This document shows positions 53,293 through 62,688 of a stretch of DNA of 64,000 nucleotides, piece after piece (positions within the stretch are counted from its first letter, which is position 1; the number at the start of each line of letters is the position of its first letter). The stretch spans positions 124,001-188,000 of the forward strand of contig JAHJRQ010000015.1 in assembly GCA_018830485.1 (NCBI GenBank), read 5' to 3'. The notes below the pieces were generated by a model, which was not told the origin of the DNA, made no database searches, and worked only from the letters and a program-made list of their open reading frames with translations. A program made the translations under genes and the position numbers. The stretch comes from Pseudomonadota bacterium (lineage in GTDB: Bacteria; Desulfobacterota; Desulfobulbia; Desulfobulbales; Desulfurivibrionaceae).

Positions 53293-54468
53293 TCACACAA
53301 GCCTGGACAAGACCTGATTGGCCACGGGCAGACCGGCCTCGCTAAGACGCAGGCGGTCATGGCAGACTTCGACCAACCCCTGCTGCTGCAATTCCTCAAG
53401 CATCTTCCCATAATAGCCCGCAGGCGTCAAACCAAACCGGCGCTGCAGCCGAGCAAGCGAAACCCCTTCGGTCATCCTCAGCCCCATGACCACGCTTTCC
53501 CGGAAGCGGGCCGCCAGCGGTAAGCATTCCCCCTCGTCCAGCGGGAGTTCCCCTTTGTGGACCAGCGCGGCAAACAATTCGGGCTCCTCCACCGTGCTGA
53601 ACCGAAAGCCGGAAAGAGAGGAGACCGCTCCGGCACCCAACCCCAGATACGAGCCGTTTCGCCAGTAATTGCGGTTGTGGCGGCATTGGTTGCCCGGTGC
53701 TGCGTAATTGGAAATCTCGTAGCGCGGCAGACCGGCCTGGGCCAAAAGATCGTGGGTGAGCGCGGCCATGGCCAGAACCTCCTCCTCTCCGGGCAGGATC
53801 AACGCGCCCTTTTCCACCATCTGGGCAAAGGGGGTTTCTTCCTCAATGGTCAGCTCGTAGCAGGCAAGATGCTCCGGCCCGAAGGCAAGTGCCTGGTCCA
53901 GGCTCTCCCGCCAATCCGTTGCGCGCTGGCCGGGCAGGCCGTACATCAGATCCAGGTTGATATTGGCAAACCCGGCCTCTCGCGCCGCCTTGATGGCAGC
54001 GCAGGCCTCACCCTTCGTATGGCTCCGGCCAAGGGCACCCAGCAGCCGGTCGGAAAAGGCCTGCACCCCGAGGCTCAACCGATTGACCCCGGCCCGGCGC
54101 AGGCTGGTAAGCATCGGCACCGTGACGGTATTGGGATTCGCCTCCACCGTGACCTCGGGCTCTTCCGCAAAGGTGAAGGATTTGAGGCACAGGTTGACCA
54201 GAGCGGCGAGCTCCTCCCCATAGATGGTCGGAGTGCCGCCACCGACAAAGAGGGTGGAGAAAATCCGCTCCCGGCACCACTGCTGGGCACCCCAGTAACG
54301 GATCTGATCGACAAGGGCCGTCAGGTATGCACCCGGTGGGGACTTGCAGGCATAGGAGTTGAAGGAGCAATAGGCGCAGCGGCTTTTGCAGAACGGGATG
54401 TGCAGATAGAGACCGGGCGGTTCTTCGCCACTGACAGGAGTAAAAACAGTGGACATGGGTTCGGGCAT
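53293..54468 (-). CDS. hemW: Radical SAM haem chaperone HemW
   Basis: 391 residues. The radical SAM cluster motif is C27-x3-C31-x2-C34 in YLHIPFCKSRCAYCSFNSYA, and the HemN/HemW features VGGGTPTIY, GVNRLSLGVQAFSD and NINLDLMYGLPGQ follow. The protein is the oxygen-independent coproporphyrinogen oxidase-like group, which mainly inserts haem rather than oxidising coproporphyrinogen; the distinguishing feature is absence of the extra N-terminal HemN cysteine. The start overlaps closely the radC stop. Confidence 0.93.
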   Translation of the reverse strand: MPEPMSTVFTPVSGEEPPGLYLHIPFCKSRCAYCSFNSYACKSPPGAYLTALVDQIRYWGAQQWCRERIFSTLFVGGGTPTIYGEELAALVNLCLKSFTFAEEPEVTVEANPNTVTVPMLTSLRRAGVNRLSLGVQAFSDRLLGALGRSHTKGEACAAIKAAREAGFANINLDLMYGLPGQRATDWRESLDQALAFGPEHLACYELTIEEETPFAQMVEKGALILPGEEEVLAMAALTHDLLAQAGLPRYEISNYAAPGNQCRHNRNYWRNGSYLGLGAGAVSSLSGFRFSTVEEPELFAALVHKGELPLDEGECLPLAARFRESVVMGLRMTEGVSLARLQRRFGLTPAGYYGKMLEELQQQGLVEVCHDRLRLSEAGLPVANQVLSRLV

Positions 54469-54469
54469 G

Positions 54470-55216
54470 TCACTCTCCGGCGATCAACGAACGGGACTGG
54501 CGACGGATCTCCTCCAACAGCCCGTGGTCGGCAAAGCTAAAGGGATGCTCGCCCTGCCCGACAATGAGATGGTCGAGAAGCTGAATCCCGGCAAAACCCA
54601 GGGCGATGAAGAGATGGCGGGTAAGTTTTTTATCCTCCATCGAAGGGGTCAGGCTGCCGGAGGGATGGTTGTGGGCGATGACCACCGAGGCGGCGTGGTG
54701 CGAAAGAGCCAGCTTGATCAACTCCCGAGGATGCACGGTGTTGCTGGCCAGGGTGCCTTCCGCCACCAGTTGGGTATCGATGATCCCCAAGGAGGCGTCG
54801 AGGAACACCGCCATCAGCACCTCGCGCTTGAGGCCGCGCATGGAGTGGACCAGATACTCCCCCACCTCGCGGGAGGAGCGGAGGTACTCCTTGCCCACCA
54901 GCCGCTGCTTGAGATACCGCCGGGCCACCCCCTGGACAAAGTGCAGGGCGAATGCGTTTTTGGGCCCGATGCCTTCGATCAGTTCAAGCTCCGCCTGGCT
55001 TGCATCCAGGGCCTGGGCCAGGGTACCGAATTGCTTGAGCAGCAACCGGGCCGTCTCCTTGCAATCCTTGCGCGGGGTGCCCAGGGAGAGGAGCAGCTCC
55101 AGCACCTCGGCATCGGTAAAGCCGTCCAGGCCGTGGTCCAAAAACCTATCCCGCAGCCGCTGCCGATGGCCCTCGCCTTTTTTCTGCCAGTCGGTTTTAT
55201 CCATTGGTTGGCTCAT
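54470..55216 (-). CDS. radC: DNA repair protein RadC-type (JAB domain)
   Basis: 248 residues. N-terminal helix-hairpin-helix (ELIEGIGPKNAFALHFV) and a C-terminal JAB/MPN domain with the HxH..D motif SVVIAHNHPSGSLTPSMED. Its name comes from a repair phenotype that has been questioned; the biochemical role is uncertain. Encoded one base before hemW. Confidence 0.94.
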   Translation of the reverse strand: MSQPMDKTDWQKKGEGHRQRLRDRFLDHGLDGFTDAEVLELLLSLGTPRKDCKETARLLLKQFGTLAQALDASQAELELIEGIGPKNAFALHFVQGVARRYLKQRLVGKEYLRSSREVGEYLVHSMRGLKREVLMAVFLDASLGIIDTQLVAEGTLASNTVHPRELIKLALSHHAASVVIAHNHPSGSLTPSMEDKKLTRHLFIALGFAGIQLLDHLIVGQGEHPFSFADHGLLEEIRRQSRSLIAGE

Positions 55217-55540
55217 CTAAAGGACGCCAATAACCCAGCCAAGAAAAAGCAACAAGGGGGGAACCCAAAGGCCACGATTTGACGGTTGCCAGGATGGTTT
55301 TGCTTCAGGTTTTTTCTGTGCCAGGACGTAAAAATAGAGCAAGATCGCAACGCCACTCAACCAAGCCGCGACGAATAGGTAAAAGGACACCCCGGCGATC
55401 TGGTTCCAGAAGGTGAATTTTTCCGGATCACCAATCCCACTTTTGTCCAATGCCCGATCCCCTTGCCAAACAGAGATCACAAACGAAGCACCCGCCAGCA
55501 GTTGCAGGAACAAAATGCCCATATAGGCTTTTATTGCCAT
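55217..55540 (-). CDS. Small membrane protein of unknown function
   Basis: 107 residues from the ATG at 55540 (GGGGG about 8 bases upstream; a longer frame to 55585 lacks a ribosome binding site). Three hydrophobic segments (YMGILFLQLLAGASFVISVW, AGVSFYLFVAAWLSGVAILL, LWVPPLLLFLGWVIGVL). No family recognised. It abuts radC. Confidence 0.6.
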   Translation of the reverse strand: MAIKAYMGILFLQLLAGASFVISVWQGDRALDKSGIGDPEKFTFWNQIAGVSFYLFVAAWLSGVAILLYFYVLAQKKPEAKPSWQPSNRGLWVPPLLLFLGWVIGVL

Positions 55541-55592
55541 AATAGCATTCCCCCTAGTCCCTTGTAACTTTTTAATCGACATCAAATTGATT

Positions 55593-55695
55593 CCCTCCCC
55601 CCTTGCGGGGGAGGGTTAGGGAGAGGGGGAAATTGCCATAGTATCCGCTGGTTGTAGCTACCCCCACCCCCAACCCCTCCCGCAAGGGGAGGGGA
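55593..55695. repeat. C-rich palindromic intergenic element
   Basis: CCCTCCCCCCTTGCGGGGGA (55593-55612) and its continuation pair with CCCCAACCCCTCCCGCAAGG (from about 55665) and on. The element is about 100 bases, rich in runs of C and G. This form of palindrome is common between genes of many bacteria. It lies in the gap before gatB, next to the 21-base repeat at 55738-55758. Confidence 0.7.
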
Positions 55696-55737
55696 GTTTT
55701 TCAGAAATATTAAGAGCTACAAGGTACTAGCTTTATC

Positions 55738-55758
55738 TTTCGTGGATTTCGTGGCAAA
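55738..55758 (+). repeat. Third copy of the 21-base TTCGTGG-type repeat
   Basis: Core TTCGTGGATTTCGTGGCAA (55739-55757). Matches the two copies at 19820-19840 and 19940-19960 with a few mismatches. Confidence 0.7.
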
Positions 55759-55763
55759 AACCC

Positions 55764-57197
55764 CTACTCCCCCAGCGCCTTCACAAATAGCTCGTTGGCC
55801 AGCCCCGGATTGGCCTTGCCCCCGGTCTGCTTCATGAGCTGGCCCACGAAAAATCCCATAACCTTGGTCTTGCCCTCGCGGAACTGCTGGGCCTGCTCGG
55901 GATTGGCGGCGATGATCTCTTTGACGATGGCCATAATCTCGCCCTGGTCGCTCATCTGCACCAGACCCTTCTCCTTGACCACGGTTTCCGGGTCCTTGCC
56001 GGAGACCATCATCTCTTCGAACACGGTCTTGGCGATCTTGCCGCTGATGGTGCCTGCGTCGATCATGGCCAGGAGCGCGGCCAGATTCTCCGGCGAGACC
56101 GGACACTGCGTGATATCCATGGCCTCCTCGCCCTTCATCAGCCGCATCAATTCGGTCATCAGCCAGTTGCCGAGTTTTTTGGCATTGGCATACCCTGCAT
56201 AGGCCGCCTCAAAATAATCCGCCAGCTCGCGGGAGGAGGTGAGCACCGCGGCGTCGTCTTCCGGCAGCCCCAGTTGCTCGACAAACCGGCGTCTCCGGTC
56301 ATCGGGCAACTCGGGCAGGGTGGCGCGGATCGCCTCGATCCACGCCTTATCGATCACCACCGGCACCAGGTCCGGGTCCGGAAAGTAGCGGTAATCATGG
56401 GCCTCCTCCTTGGAGCGCATGGCATTGGTCACGTTGCGGTCCGCATCCCAGAGCAGGGTCTCCTGGGTGATCTTTTCGCCGTCCAGCAAACGGTCGCGCT
56501 GTCGGCGCACCTCGAATTCCAGGGCTTTTTGCACGTTCTTGAAGGAGTTCATGTTCTTGAGCTCGGTGCGGGTGCCGAACTCCTTCTGGCCCACGGGCCT
56601 GAGCGAGATATTGGCGTCGCAGCGGAAACTGCCCTCCTGCATGTTGCCGTCGCAGATGTCGAGATAGCGCAGGATGGCGTGCAGTTTCCTGAGATAGGCC
56701 GCGGCCTCCTCCGGCGAACGGATGTCCGGCTCGCTGACGATCTCGATGAGCGGCACCCCGGTGCGGTTGAGGTCCACGTAGCTCTTGGGCTCGCGCTCGT
56801 CGTGGATGAGCTTGCCTGCATCTTCTTCCATGTGGATGCGGGTGAGGCCGATACGCCGGGTCTTTCCGCCCACCTCGATCTCCACCCAGCCATGCTCGGC
56901 AATGGGCAGGTCGAACTGGGAGATTTGGTAGCCCTTGGGCAGATCAGGGTAAAAGTAATTCTTGCGGGCGAACTGATTCATGGGGCCGATGGCGCAGTTG
57001 GTGGCCAGGGCCATCTTCATGGCGTACTCCACCACCGTTTTGTTCAGCACCGGCAGCACGCCTGGCATGCCGAGGCACACCGGGCAGGTATTGGTGTTGG
57101 GCGGGTTGCCGAAGGCGGTGGTGCAGCCGCAGAAAATCTTGCTCTTGGTTTTGAGCTGGGCATGGACCTCAAGGCCGATGACGGTTTCAAATTCCAT
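55764..57197 (-). CDS. gatB: Aspartyl/glutamyl-tRNA amidotransferase subunit B
   Basis: 477 residues. N-terminal catalytic domain ([59 protein letters not shown]) and a C-terminal YqeY-like tRNA-binding tail ([20 protein letters not shown]). With GatA and GatC it converts Glu-tRNA(Gln) or Asp-tRNA(Asn) to the amide forms. Those partners are not in the window. Confidence 0.97.
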   Translation of the reverse strand: MEFETVIGLEVHAQLKTKSKIFCGCTTAFGNPPNTNTCPVCLGMPGVLPVLNKTVVEYAMKMALATNCAIGPMNQFARKNYFYPDLPKGYQISQFDLPIAEHGWVEIEVGGKTRRIGLTRIHMEEDAGKLIHDEREPKSYVDLNRTGVPLIEIVSEPDIRSPEEAAAYLRKLHAILRYLDICDGNMQEGSFRCDANISLRPVGQKEFGTRTELKNMNSFKNVQKALEFEVRRQRDRLLDGEKITQETLLWDADRNVTNAMRSKEEAHDYRYFPDPDLVPVVIDKAWIEAIRATLPELPDDRRRRFVEQLGLPEDDAAVLTSSRELADYFEAAYAGYANAKKLGNWLMTELMRLMKGEEAMDITQCPVSPENLAALLAMIDAGTISGKIAKTVFEEMMVSGKDPETVVKEKGLVQMSDQGEIMAIVKEIIAANPEQAQQFREGKTKVMGFFVGQLMKQTGGKANPGLANELFVKALGE

Positions 57198-57308
57198 GGT
57201 GTTCTCTCCCTTAATACGTGCCCGGCGACGGACAACAGCGCCGAGCAGGGCTTCTCTTTTGCGTAATCAATCACCAAAGTTGCCAAAACGTCTGGACCCC
57301 CCGGAACA

Positions 57309-57415
57309 GTAACCGCGCAGCAGTGCCGTAGATGCGCGGAAGAGGCCTGGCCGCCATACACACGGTATGCGGACAGGTCGATGACAAAGCAGATGCGGTG
57401 CTGCTGTGCGGTTAC
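57309..57415. repeat. Long-arm inverted repeat downstream of the RdgC-like pair
   Basis: GTAACCGCGCAGCAGTGCCG (57309-57328) pairs with CGGTGCTGCTGTGCGGTTAC (57396-57415) at about 17 of 20 positions. Inside, CGCCATACACACGGTATGCG folds as a smaller stem. The right arm overlaps the 57412 gene end. Possible transcription terminator structure or mobile short element. Confidence 0.55.
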
Positions 57416-57954
57416 GCTTTTGCTTTGTGCACCCAGGCTTGAATCCGGGTCAGTTCCTGGCCCCAACCGGAGCCGATGCGCAGATCGAGGAACATCCGAA
57501 ACAACTGGTCCACGGTGCGCACCACCATCTCGTGCAGGCTGACATGCTCAAGCAGCCTGCCTTCCACCGCCTCGGGGTCGTTGCCCTCTTCGGCGGAGCC
57601 CATGGTCTTGGGCGGCTTCACGTTGCGGAACTCCATGAGGGTGGCCTTAAAAGAGAGGTTCCACTCATACTCCCCCCGGGTCAGCAGCATCCGGGCCTGC
57701 TCCAGCTTCTTGCCCATGGCCAACCCGGTGCGCGCCTCCTGCAACTCGGTCATCAGCCCCCGGCAGATCAGCTTCTCGCGGTTCTCGCCCTCGCCGTACT
57801 CAAGCATCATGTGCTTTTCAAAAACGAGCTGGATATCCTCCCCAGCCTCGGGGAGAAAGATGGTGCCCCCCCGCTCCTCGCTCTTGAACCAGAGCCAGGT
57901 GAGAAATTCCTGGCCCACAAATCGTTTTTCATCAATAAGATCAACTAAATCCAT
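57412..57954 (-). CDS. RdgC-associated protein, C-terminal half of an RdgC-like unit
   Basis: 180 residues from the ATG at 57954 (AGAGG about 12 bases upstream). Begins MDLVDLIDEKRFVGQEFLTW and continues LWFKSEERGGTIFL, ending MFLDLRIGSGWGQEL. The FLTWLWF stretch resembles the C-terminal half of RdgC. It starts 19 bases after the preceding gene ends, in a separate frame relation, so the unit looks split into two real genes rather than frameshifted. Confidence 0.65.
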   Translation of the reverse strand: MDLVDLIDEKRFVGQEFLTWLWFKSEERGGTIFLPEAGEDIQLVFEKHMMLEYGEGENREKLICRGLMTELQEARTGLAMGKKLEQARMLLTRGEYEWNLSFKATLMEFRNVKPPKTMGSAEEGNDPEAVEGRLLEHVSLHEMVVRTVDQLFRMFLDLRIGSGWGQELTRIQAWVHKAKA

Positions 57955-57973
57955 GCGCTTAGGCCTCTGGGTG

Positions 57974-58579
57974 TCAAATAAAGATTGCGGGGGAGATGTC
58001 GGCCAGGGCCTCGCGGCCCGAGGCGTCAAGCAGGTGCTCGGCGGTGAGATACGGCACCTGGAGCATCAGGCTGAGGTCAAAGGTCTCCTTAAAGAATTCC
58101 TCCAGCAGCTCCTGGGCCTTCTGGCTGGTGGAAAAAAACAGCACCGTCCCCTCGGCCAGGTTCCAGCAGAGGTCATACACCGCCGGGGTCGGCGCCGCCT
58201 TTTTCATCAGCATCAGCTTGACGCTCTCCTTGATCTCCACCCGATGGGCCCTTGCCAGCTTGGGAATCTGCCGCGCTTTCTTGAGCCGCTCTTCTTCCTT
58301 GAGGCAGAACTTGTTGAGCACCTTGGGCGAGACCCGCCGCTCGTCGATGCGCAGGGAAAGCACGACATGGTCCGCCGCCGCGTACGAGGCATAGGCAAAT
58401 TCGCTGTCGAACATATTGAGCACGGAAACCCAGCCCACGGAGCGCTCTTCGTAGCTCTCGTCGATATCCCGGAAGGAATGCCTGGCGATCCGCTCGGCGG
58501 CGAACTCCCAGAAATTCGCGGGCAGCTCACCTTCCACCGCATAACGGACAAAACTTGCCGATCTGGCCAACAATCCCAT
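57974..58579 (-). CDS. rdgC: RdgC-like recombination-associated protein, N-terminal half
   Basis: 201 residues. MGLLARSASFVRYAVEGELP, ERSVGWVSVLNMFDS, VVLSLRIDERRVSPKVLNKF then LARAHRVEIKESVKLMLMKK match the N-terminal half of RdgC, a DNA-binding protein that limits RecA activity. E. coli RdgC is about 300 residues in one chain; here the rest is encoded by the next gene. Confidence 0.75.
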   Translation of the reverse strand: MGLLARSASFVRYAVEGELPANFWEFAAERIARHSFRDIDESYEERSVGWVSVLNMFDSEFAYASYAAADHVVLSLRIDERRVSPKVLNKFCLKEEERLKKARQIPKLARAHRVEIKESVKLMLMKKAAPTPAVYDLCWNLAEGTVLFFSTSQKAQELLEEFFKETFDLSLMLQVPYLTAEHLLDASGREALADISPAIFI

Positions 58580-58800
58580 ACCGCACCCAAAAGTAGATAG
58601 TCAGAAAAAAAGCCCCTGCCTGGCGCCGGAACTCCGTAACAAATCAGAAGATATAGCAGACCGGGCCGACGGTCACAAGCTATTTAAGCAGAGCCTCTCC
58701 CTCCGGAAAACCCTAATAATTACACAAGCTCAGTCCGTTATCCCCCAGGCCGGCACGGATGAATCCCGAACAAAAAAAGGGGAAAGAAGAAAGCAAATAC

Positions 58801-58829
58801 TTGACACGGAAAACCGACTGTTGTAAAAG
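58801..58829 (+). promoter_or_regulatory. Promoter of the tRNA-Lys/tRNA-Glu unit
   Basis: TTGACA (58801-58806), a 17-base spacer, TAAAAG (58824-58829). Perfect -35; -10 matches 4 of 6. The tRNA-Lys gene begins 19 bases later. Confidence 0.7.
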
Positions 58830-58847
58830 TGCCTTTTCCTACAGGGT

Positions 58848-58923
58848 GGGTCGTTAACTCAGCCGGTAGAGTATCTGCCTTTTAAGCAGAGAGTCGCGCG
58901 TTCGAATCGCGCACGACCCACCA
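58848..58923 (+). tRNA. tRNA-Lys(UUU)
   Basis: 76 bases with encoded CCA. Acceptor GGGTCGT/GCGACCC-type pairing, anticodon TTT in CTGCCTTTTAAGCAG, T-loop GTTCGAATC. Confidence 0.97.
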
Positions 58924-58941
58924 ATTACTGTACGGATATTA

Positions 58942-59019
58942 GTCCCCATCGTCTAGCCCGGTCCAGGACACCGGCCTTTCACGCCGGCGACACGAGTTCA
59001 AATCTCGTTGGGGACGCCA
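58942..59019 (+). tRNA. tRNA-Glu(UUC)
   Basis: 78 bases with encoded CCA. Acceptor GTCCCCA/TGGGGAC, anticodon TTC in CCGGCCTTTCACGCCGG, T-loop GTTCAAATC. 18 bases after tRNA-Lys and before a strong terminator. Confidence 0.97.
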
Positions 59020-59028
59020 GAAATTCTA

Positions 59029-59067
59029 AAGGGAATCAACCGCACGCGGTTGATTCCCTTTTTTTTT
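59029..59067 (+). terminator. Terminator of the tRNA-Lys/Glu unit
   Basis: GGGAATCAACCG (59031-59042), loop CACG, CGGTTGATTCCC (59047-59058), then a run of nine T. Perfect 12-base stem. Confidence 0.95.
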
Positions 59068-59286
59068 CATTGTGCGGGGGGCATCACCTCGCGCACTCCG
59101 CTTCGCTCGCTTGCTGGTCCTCATTCAGATGAGAGCTTTGCTCTCCCCCTCCGTGCGGTTAGCATATCGTCAAATTCAATTTTCACATGGAGTTCAGATG
59201 CAAGAACGTGATATGGTGACTGGAATTTTGCAAGCCACATTTGGATAATCCACATAGAAAAACCGGGCGGAGCTGCGCAACATACC

Positions 59287-60162
59287 ATGGACCTCCTTAA
59301 ATTAATCCTGGCCGTTATTGTTTGCATAGGGCTTTCGCTTTTCGTCGCGTATAAGATGGTCCTGTTTTTTTCCGACGAAAACGAAAGGCAAAACACCAGA
59401 AGAGAAAGGGCAAAGAAATTTTTCAAAAACAATATGCGGAGAAACGAGACCGAGAGACAATTATACAATGACCAGTTCAATTGGGAGGTCTTCAAGACAA
59501 AAATACAAGCTCACTTGTTGCCCGCAGCAATTGCCGTCCTGCTGATCGTCTTGGTCCTTAACACAATGTTACTCCCACCAGAAGCGAAAGAAATAGCACA
59601 AAACGATATTCCTCCCCCCATAGAAACGCACCCCCCCACCATTCTGCCGGAAACACAACCCGAAGAAGAAACCCTGAGTCAACCCGCCCTTAAAAACGAT
59701 GAAATCCATTCATGGCCTGATGCAAAAGGAACAATGCATTACGCAAACACCAAGTTAGAGCAGGAAGGGACAAGTAGGGAAACACCTGTCATCATCACCA
59801 GGAACAATTCCATCCTTATTCCGGTTATTATAGGACACAGGGGGAAAACCATGCAAACAACCATGATCCTGGATACCGGATGCGGATTGACGTTGCTTCA
59901 TCACCCCATAGCCCAACAGCTCCAGCCAGATTTTGTCAGACAAGGAACAACGACGGTAGCCGACGGCAGAAAAATCAACGCAACACACGTCAGGCTTGAT
60001 TTCGTGCAAGTTGGACCATTCATGGAGCAAAATTTTGTTGCCTCAACGTCATATGTGCAGAATGCTGAACAGCTTGAATTCCAAGGCCTGCTCGGGATGG
60101 AGTTTCTGAAAAAGCACCCCTTTCAGATCGACACCAGACGCAGCGTAATTCGATGGATGTAA
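59287..60162 (+). CDS. Membrane-tethered retropepsin-like aspartic protease
   Basis: 291 residues. Two hydrophobic segments (residues about 5-28 and 78-96), a charged stretch between them, a proline/glutamate-rich spacer, then a DUF4124-like piece (IHSWPDAKGTMHYANT) and a single retropepsin domain with the catalytic motif MILDTGCGLTLLH (Asp about 194) and GLLGMEFLKKHPFQIDT near the end. Bacterial proteins of this group are dimeric, single-domain aspartyl proteases of unknown target. It is somewhat AT-richer than its neighbours. Confidence 0.75.
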   Translation: MDLLKLILAVIVCIGLSLFVAYKMVLFFSDENERQNTRRERAKKFFKNNMRRNETERQLYNDQFNWEVFKTKIQAHLLPAAIAVLLIVLVLNTMLLPPEAKEIAQNDIPPPIETHPPTILPETQPEEETLSQPALKNDEIHSWPDAKGTMHYANTKLEQEGTSRETPVIITRNNSILIPVIIGHRGKTMQTTMILDTGCGLTLLHHPIAQQLQPDFVRQGTTTVADGRKINATHVRLDFVQVGPFMEQNFVASTSYVQNAEQLEFQGLLGMEFLKKHPFQIDTRRSVIRWM

Positions 60163-60725
60163 CGCCAAAACTGACAAGAGCACGGCATACCTTCCCCATG
60201 ACCTGCATCCAAGAATACCACCAGCTTATTGCCGCCCTTGACGCAGAGATCGCCCGCGTCGCACAGCTGCATGCCAATGCCCTTTCCTGCGGGCCGGGCT
60301 GCGCCTCCTGCTGCCGTCCCTTCAGCGTGCTGGCCGTTGAGGCGGCCTGCGTGCGGGAAGCCATTGGTGCCCTGGACACAGCCAGCCGGGAACGGCTTGA
60401 CCGCACCCTTGCGGAAGGCGATGCGTGCTGTCCCCTGCTTATTGATGATCTCTGCGCTATCTATGCGGCCCGGCCCGTCATCTGCCGGACCCAGGGGCTG
60501 CCCCTGGCCTATGTGGACGAAGAGAACCAGGCCATCGAAGTCTCGGCCTGCGGGTTGAATTTTCCGGACGACCATGTCTTTGCCCCGGAAAACCTCCTGT
60601 TCTTGGACCCGTTCAACTTCCGCCTTGCCGAACTGAATAATGCCTGGTGTAGCACGCGGAATCTGGACCCGACCACCCGCATCCCCCTGCGGGAGCTTGC
60701 CTGCTCCAGCCAACCGGGGGTCTGA
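60153..60725 (+). CDS. YkgJ-family cysteine-cluster protein
   Basis: 190 residues, or 175 from the alternative ATG at 60198. Neither start has a clear ribosome binding site; the earlier one overlaps the stop of the protease gene by 10 bases. The cysteine cluster SCGPGCASCCRPFSVL and later CCPLLIDDLCAIYAARPVIC then RTQGLPL matches the YkgJ zinc/iron-chelating family. Together with 12982-13617 it gives two such proteins in the window. Function unknown. Confidence 0.78.
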   Translation: MDVTPKLTRARHTFPMTCIQEYHQLIAALDAEIARVAQLHANALSCGPGCASCCRPFSVLAVEAACVREAIGALDTASRERLDRTLAEGDACCPLLIDDLCAIYAARPVICRTQGLPLAYVDEENQAIEVSACGLNFPDDHVFAPENLLFLDPFNFRLAELNNAWCSTRNLDPTTRIPLRELACSSQPGV

Positions 60726-60728
60726 ATC

Positions 60729-61109
60729 TTACTGCTCCGGCAGGTCCGCCCCATCCAGTAACGCCTCGGCCACCCGCTCTTCCAGCCGATCCTTGTCGAT
60801 GGGCTTGGCGCAATAGGCCACCGCTCCAAGGGCAAACGCCTGTCGGGCGATATCGACATCGGGCAGCCCGGTCAGCATGATGGCAGGCAAATGCGGCAGC
60901 GACTTCTGCATCTCGGAGAGTACGGCAAGGCCGTCCATCTTGCGCAGGTTCATGTCGAGGATTGCCAGGTCCACCTGATTTCTTTCCGTAAACCGGAGGG
61001 CCTCGTCCTCATCGTGGAACACATGCACCACATGCCCCTTCCTCTGCAGAATCCTCCGGATCAGAATCCCCGCGTCCAACACATCGTCCAAAACCAGAAT
61101 CTGCGCCAT
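60729..61109 (-). CDS. Single-domain response regulator
   Basis: 126 residues from the ATG at 61109. Receiver domain only: [18 protein letters not shown], phosphoacceptor in [17 protein letters not shown], and K in [15 protein letters not shown]. No output domain. It is 4 bases downstream of the kinase gene below and should be its partner. Confidence 0.88.
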   Translation of the reverse strand: MAQILVLDDVLDAGILIRRILQRKGHVVHVFHDEDEALRFTERNQVDLAILDMNLRKMDGLAVLSEMQKSLPHLPAIMLTGLPDVDIARQAFALGAVAYCAKPIDKDRLEERVAEALLDGADLPEQ

Positions 61110-61113
61110 CCCC

Positions 61114-62688
61114 CTATTGCTCCTCTTCCTGACCTGCGGCAATAACCGGCAGGAAAAGATGAAAGGTCGTATGCATGTCCAGGGCGACAAGTTCCGGCTC
61201 CACCGGCGGGGATTTGACCTCGATCCTGCCGTTGTGGTCCTGGATGATGCCGAAGGAAACGGACAATCCGAGTCCGGTGCCCTTGCCCACCCCCTTGGTG
61301 GTGTAAAAGGGGTCGAAGATGCGGCCCATCTGCTCCGGGGGGATGCCGGAGCCGGAATCGCCGATGATGATTTCGATCTGCCCGCTCTCCTCATGCCAGC
61401 GGCTCCACACCCCGATAATCCCTTCGCTGCCGATGGCATGGTGGGCGTTGGTCAATAGGTTGACAAAAACCTGGCGCATGCGCTCGTTGTCAAAGCAGGT
61501 GCTGGGCAGGTTCTCGGCCAGGCAGCGATGGATGAAGATATGGTCCATATTCAGGGTGTGGTTGACAATGGCCAGCACCTCTTCCAGGCACTGGTTGAGA
61601 TCGCCGCACACTGTATTATGCTCCCGGGTCTGCCGCGAGAAATTGAGCAGGTCGGCAACGATGCGCCGGCAGATCTTCGCCTGTTTCTCGATGATCCCCA
61701 GGGTCTCATGCACCTCGCTCTGTTTCGGAAAATCCTCCTCCAGCAACTGGGCATATCCGAGGATGATGCCCAGCGGGGTATTTATTTCGTGGGCAACGCC
61801 GGCGGCGAGCTGCCCCACCGAGGTCATTTTTTCAGAATGCACCAACTGCTCCATCATCTTCTTGAAATGGGTGAGATCCTTGGCAATCCCCTGATACCCC
61901 TGGGGCGCGCCATCCCGGTCCGTAATGGCCGAGGCGGTGATCATCAGATACAACGGACCGTCCTCCCTGCCGACAAACTCCGCCTCGAAATCCTTGACCT
62001 GGCCGTCCGAACCAAGCTGCGCGCGGTATTGTGCGCATCGCTGGGGGTCGGAAAAAAACTCGGCCAGGGGCTGGCCGAGAACATCCTGCCGTTGGCCGAC
62101 CCCGAGCAACTGCAGGCCGCTCTCGTTGATGTCGCAGATTTTGCCTTCCGCGTCGCAAAAATAGATCATATCCTTGGAGCCTTCGAAGAAACCGCGGAAT
62201 TTCTCCTCGGACAACCGCAGGTCGCGGGTCTGCTCCTCCACCTGCTGCTCCAGGGTCTGATTCAACCGGGACAGATCCGCATGCGCCACTTTAAGCCGTT
62301 CGTTGGCCAATTCCAGCGAGAGCGCATCGCCCTTGGCTCGTTCGATAAGCACCGCTGTGTTGTGGTAGTGGAGGGTGAGGATGGCCACCCCGCAGAGCGC
62401 GATGGTGTTGAGCCCCCCGCTGTACGGATCGAGTTCGTCCCAGAGCTGCGGCATCCCGGCAAGCCTGAGAACATAGGGCAAAAGATGCCCCACGCCCCGG
62501 GAAAGGGAAAACACCACCATGACCAGGGAAAACCAGAAAAAATACGCCCAGAGGATATTCTTGGGTTCAAGCTTTGTGAGCCGCCGGGCATGGGAAAACG
62601 CAAAGAAGGCAAGAATGACCATCACGGCGGCGCCGAGATAATCCACCAGATAAACAGGAAACAGGGGCAGGACTATACTTTCTTCCAT
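61114..62688 (-). CDS. PAS-containing membrane histidine kinase
   Basis: 524 residues. Three hydrophobic segments in residues 1-115 ([60 protein letters not shown]), a coiled coil, PAS about 165-280, HisKA with [20 protein letters not shown] (His near 299), HATPase with [20 protein letters not shown]. No extracytoplasmic domain, so it senses in the membrane or cytoplasm. Its start overlaps the stop of the membrane gene upstream. Confidence 0.9.
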   Translation of the reverse strand: MEESIVLPLFPVYLVDYLGAAVMVILAFFAFSHARRLTKLEPKNILWAYFFWFSLVMVVFSLSRGVGHLLPYVLRLAGMPQLWDELDPYSGGLNTIALCGVAILTLHYHNTAVLIERAKGDALSLELANERLKVAHADLSRLNQTLEQQVEEQTRDLRLSEEKFRGFFEGSKDMIYFCDAEGKICDINESGLQLLGVGQRQDVLGQPLAEFFSDPQRCAQYRAQLGSDGQVKDFEAEFVGREDGPLYLMITASAITDRDGAPQGYQGIAKDLTHFKKMMEQLVHSEKMTSVGQLAAGVAHEINTPLGIILGYAQLLEEDFPKQSEVHETLGIIEKQAKICRRIVADLLNFSRQTREHNTVCGDLNQCLEEVLAIVNHTLNMDHIFIHRCLAENLPSTCFDNERMRQVFVNLLTNAHHAIGSEGIIGVWSRWHEESGQIEIIIGDSGSGIPPEQMGRIFDPFYTTKGVGKGTGLGLSVSFGIIQDHNGRIEVKSPPVEPELVALDMHTTFHLFLPVIAAGQEEEQ

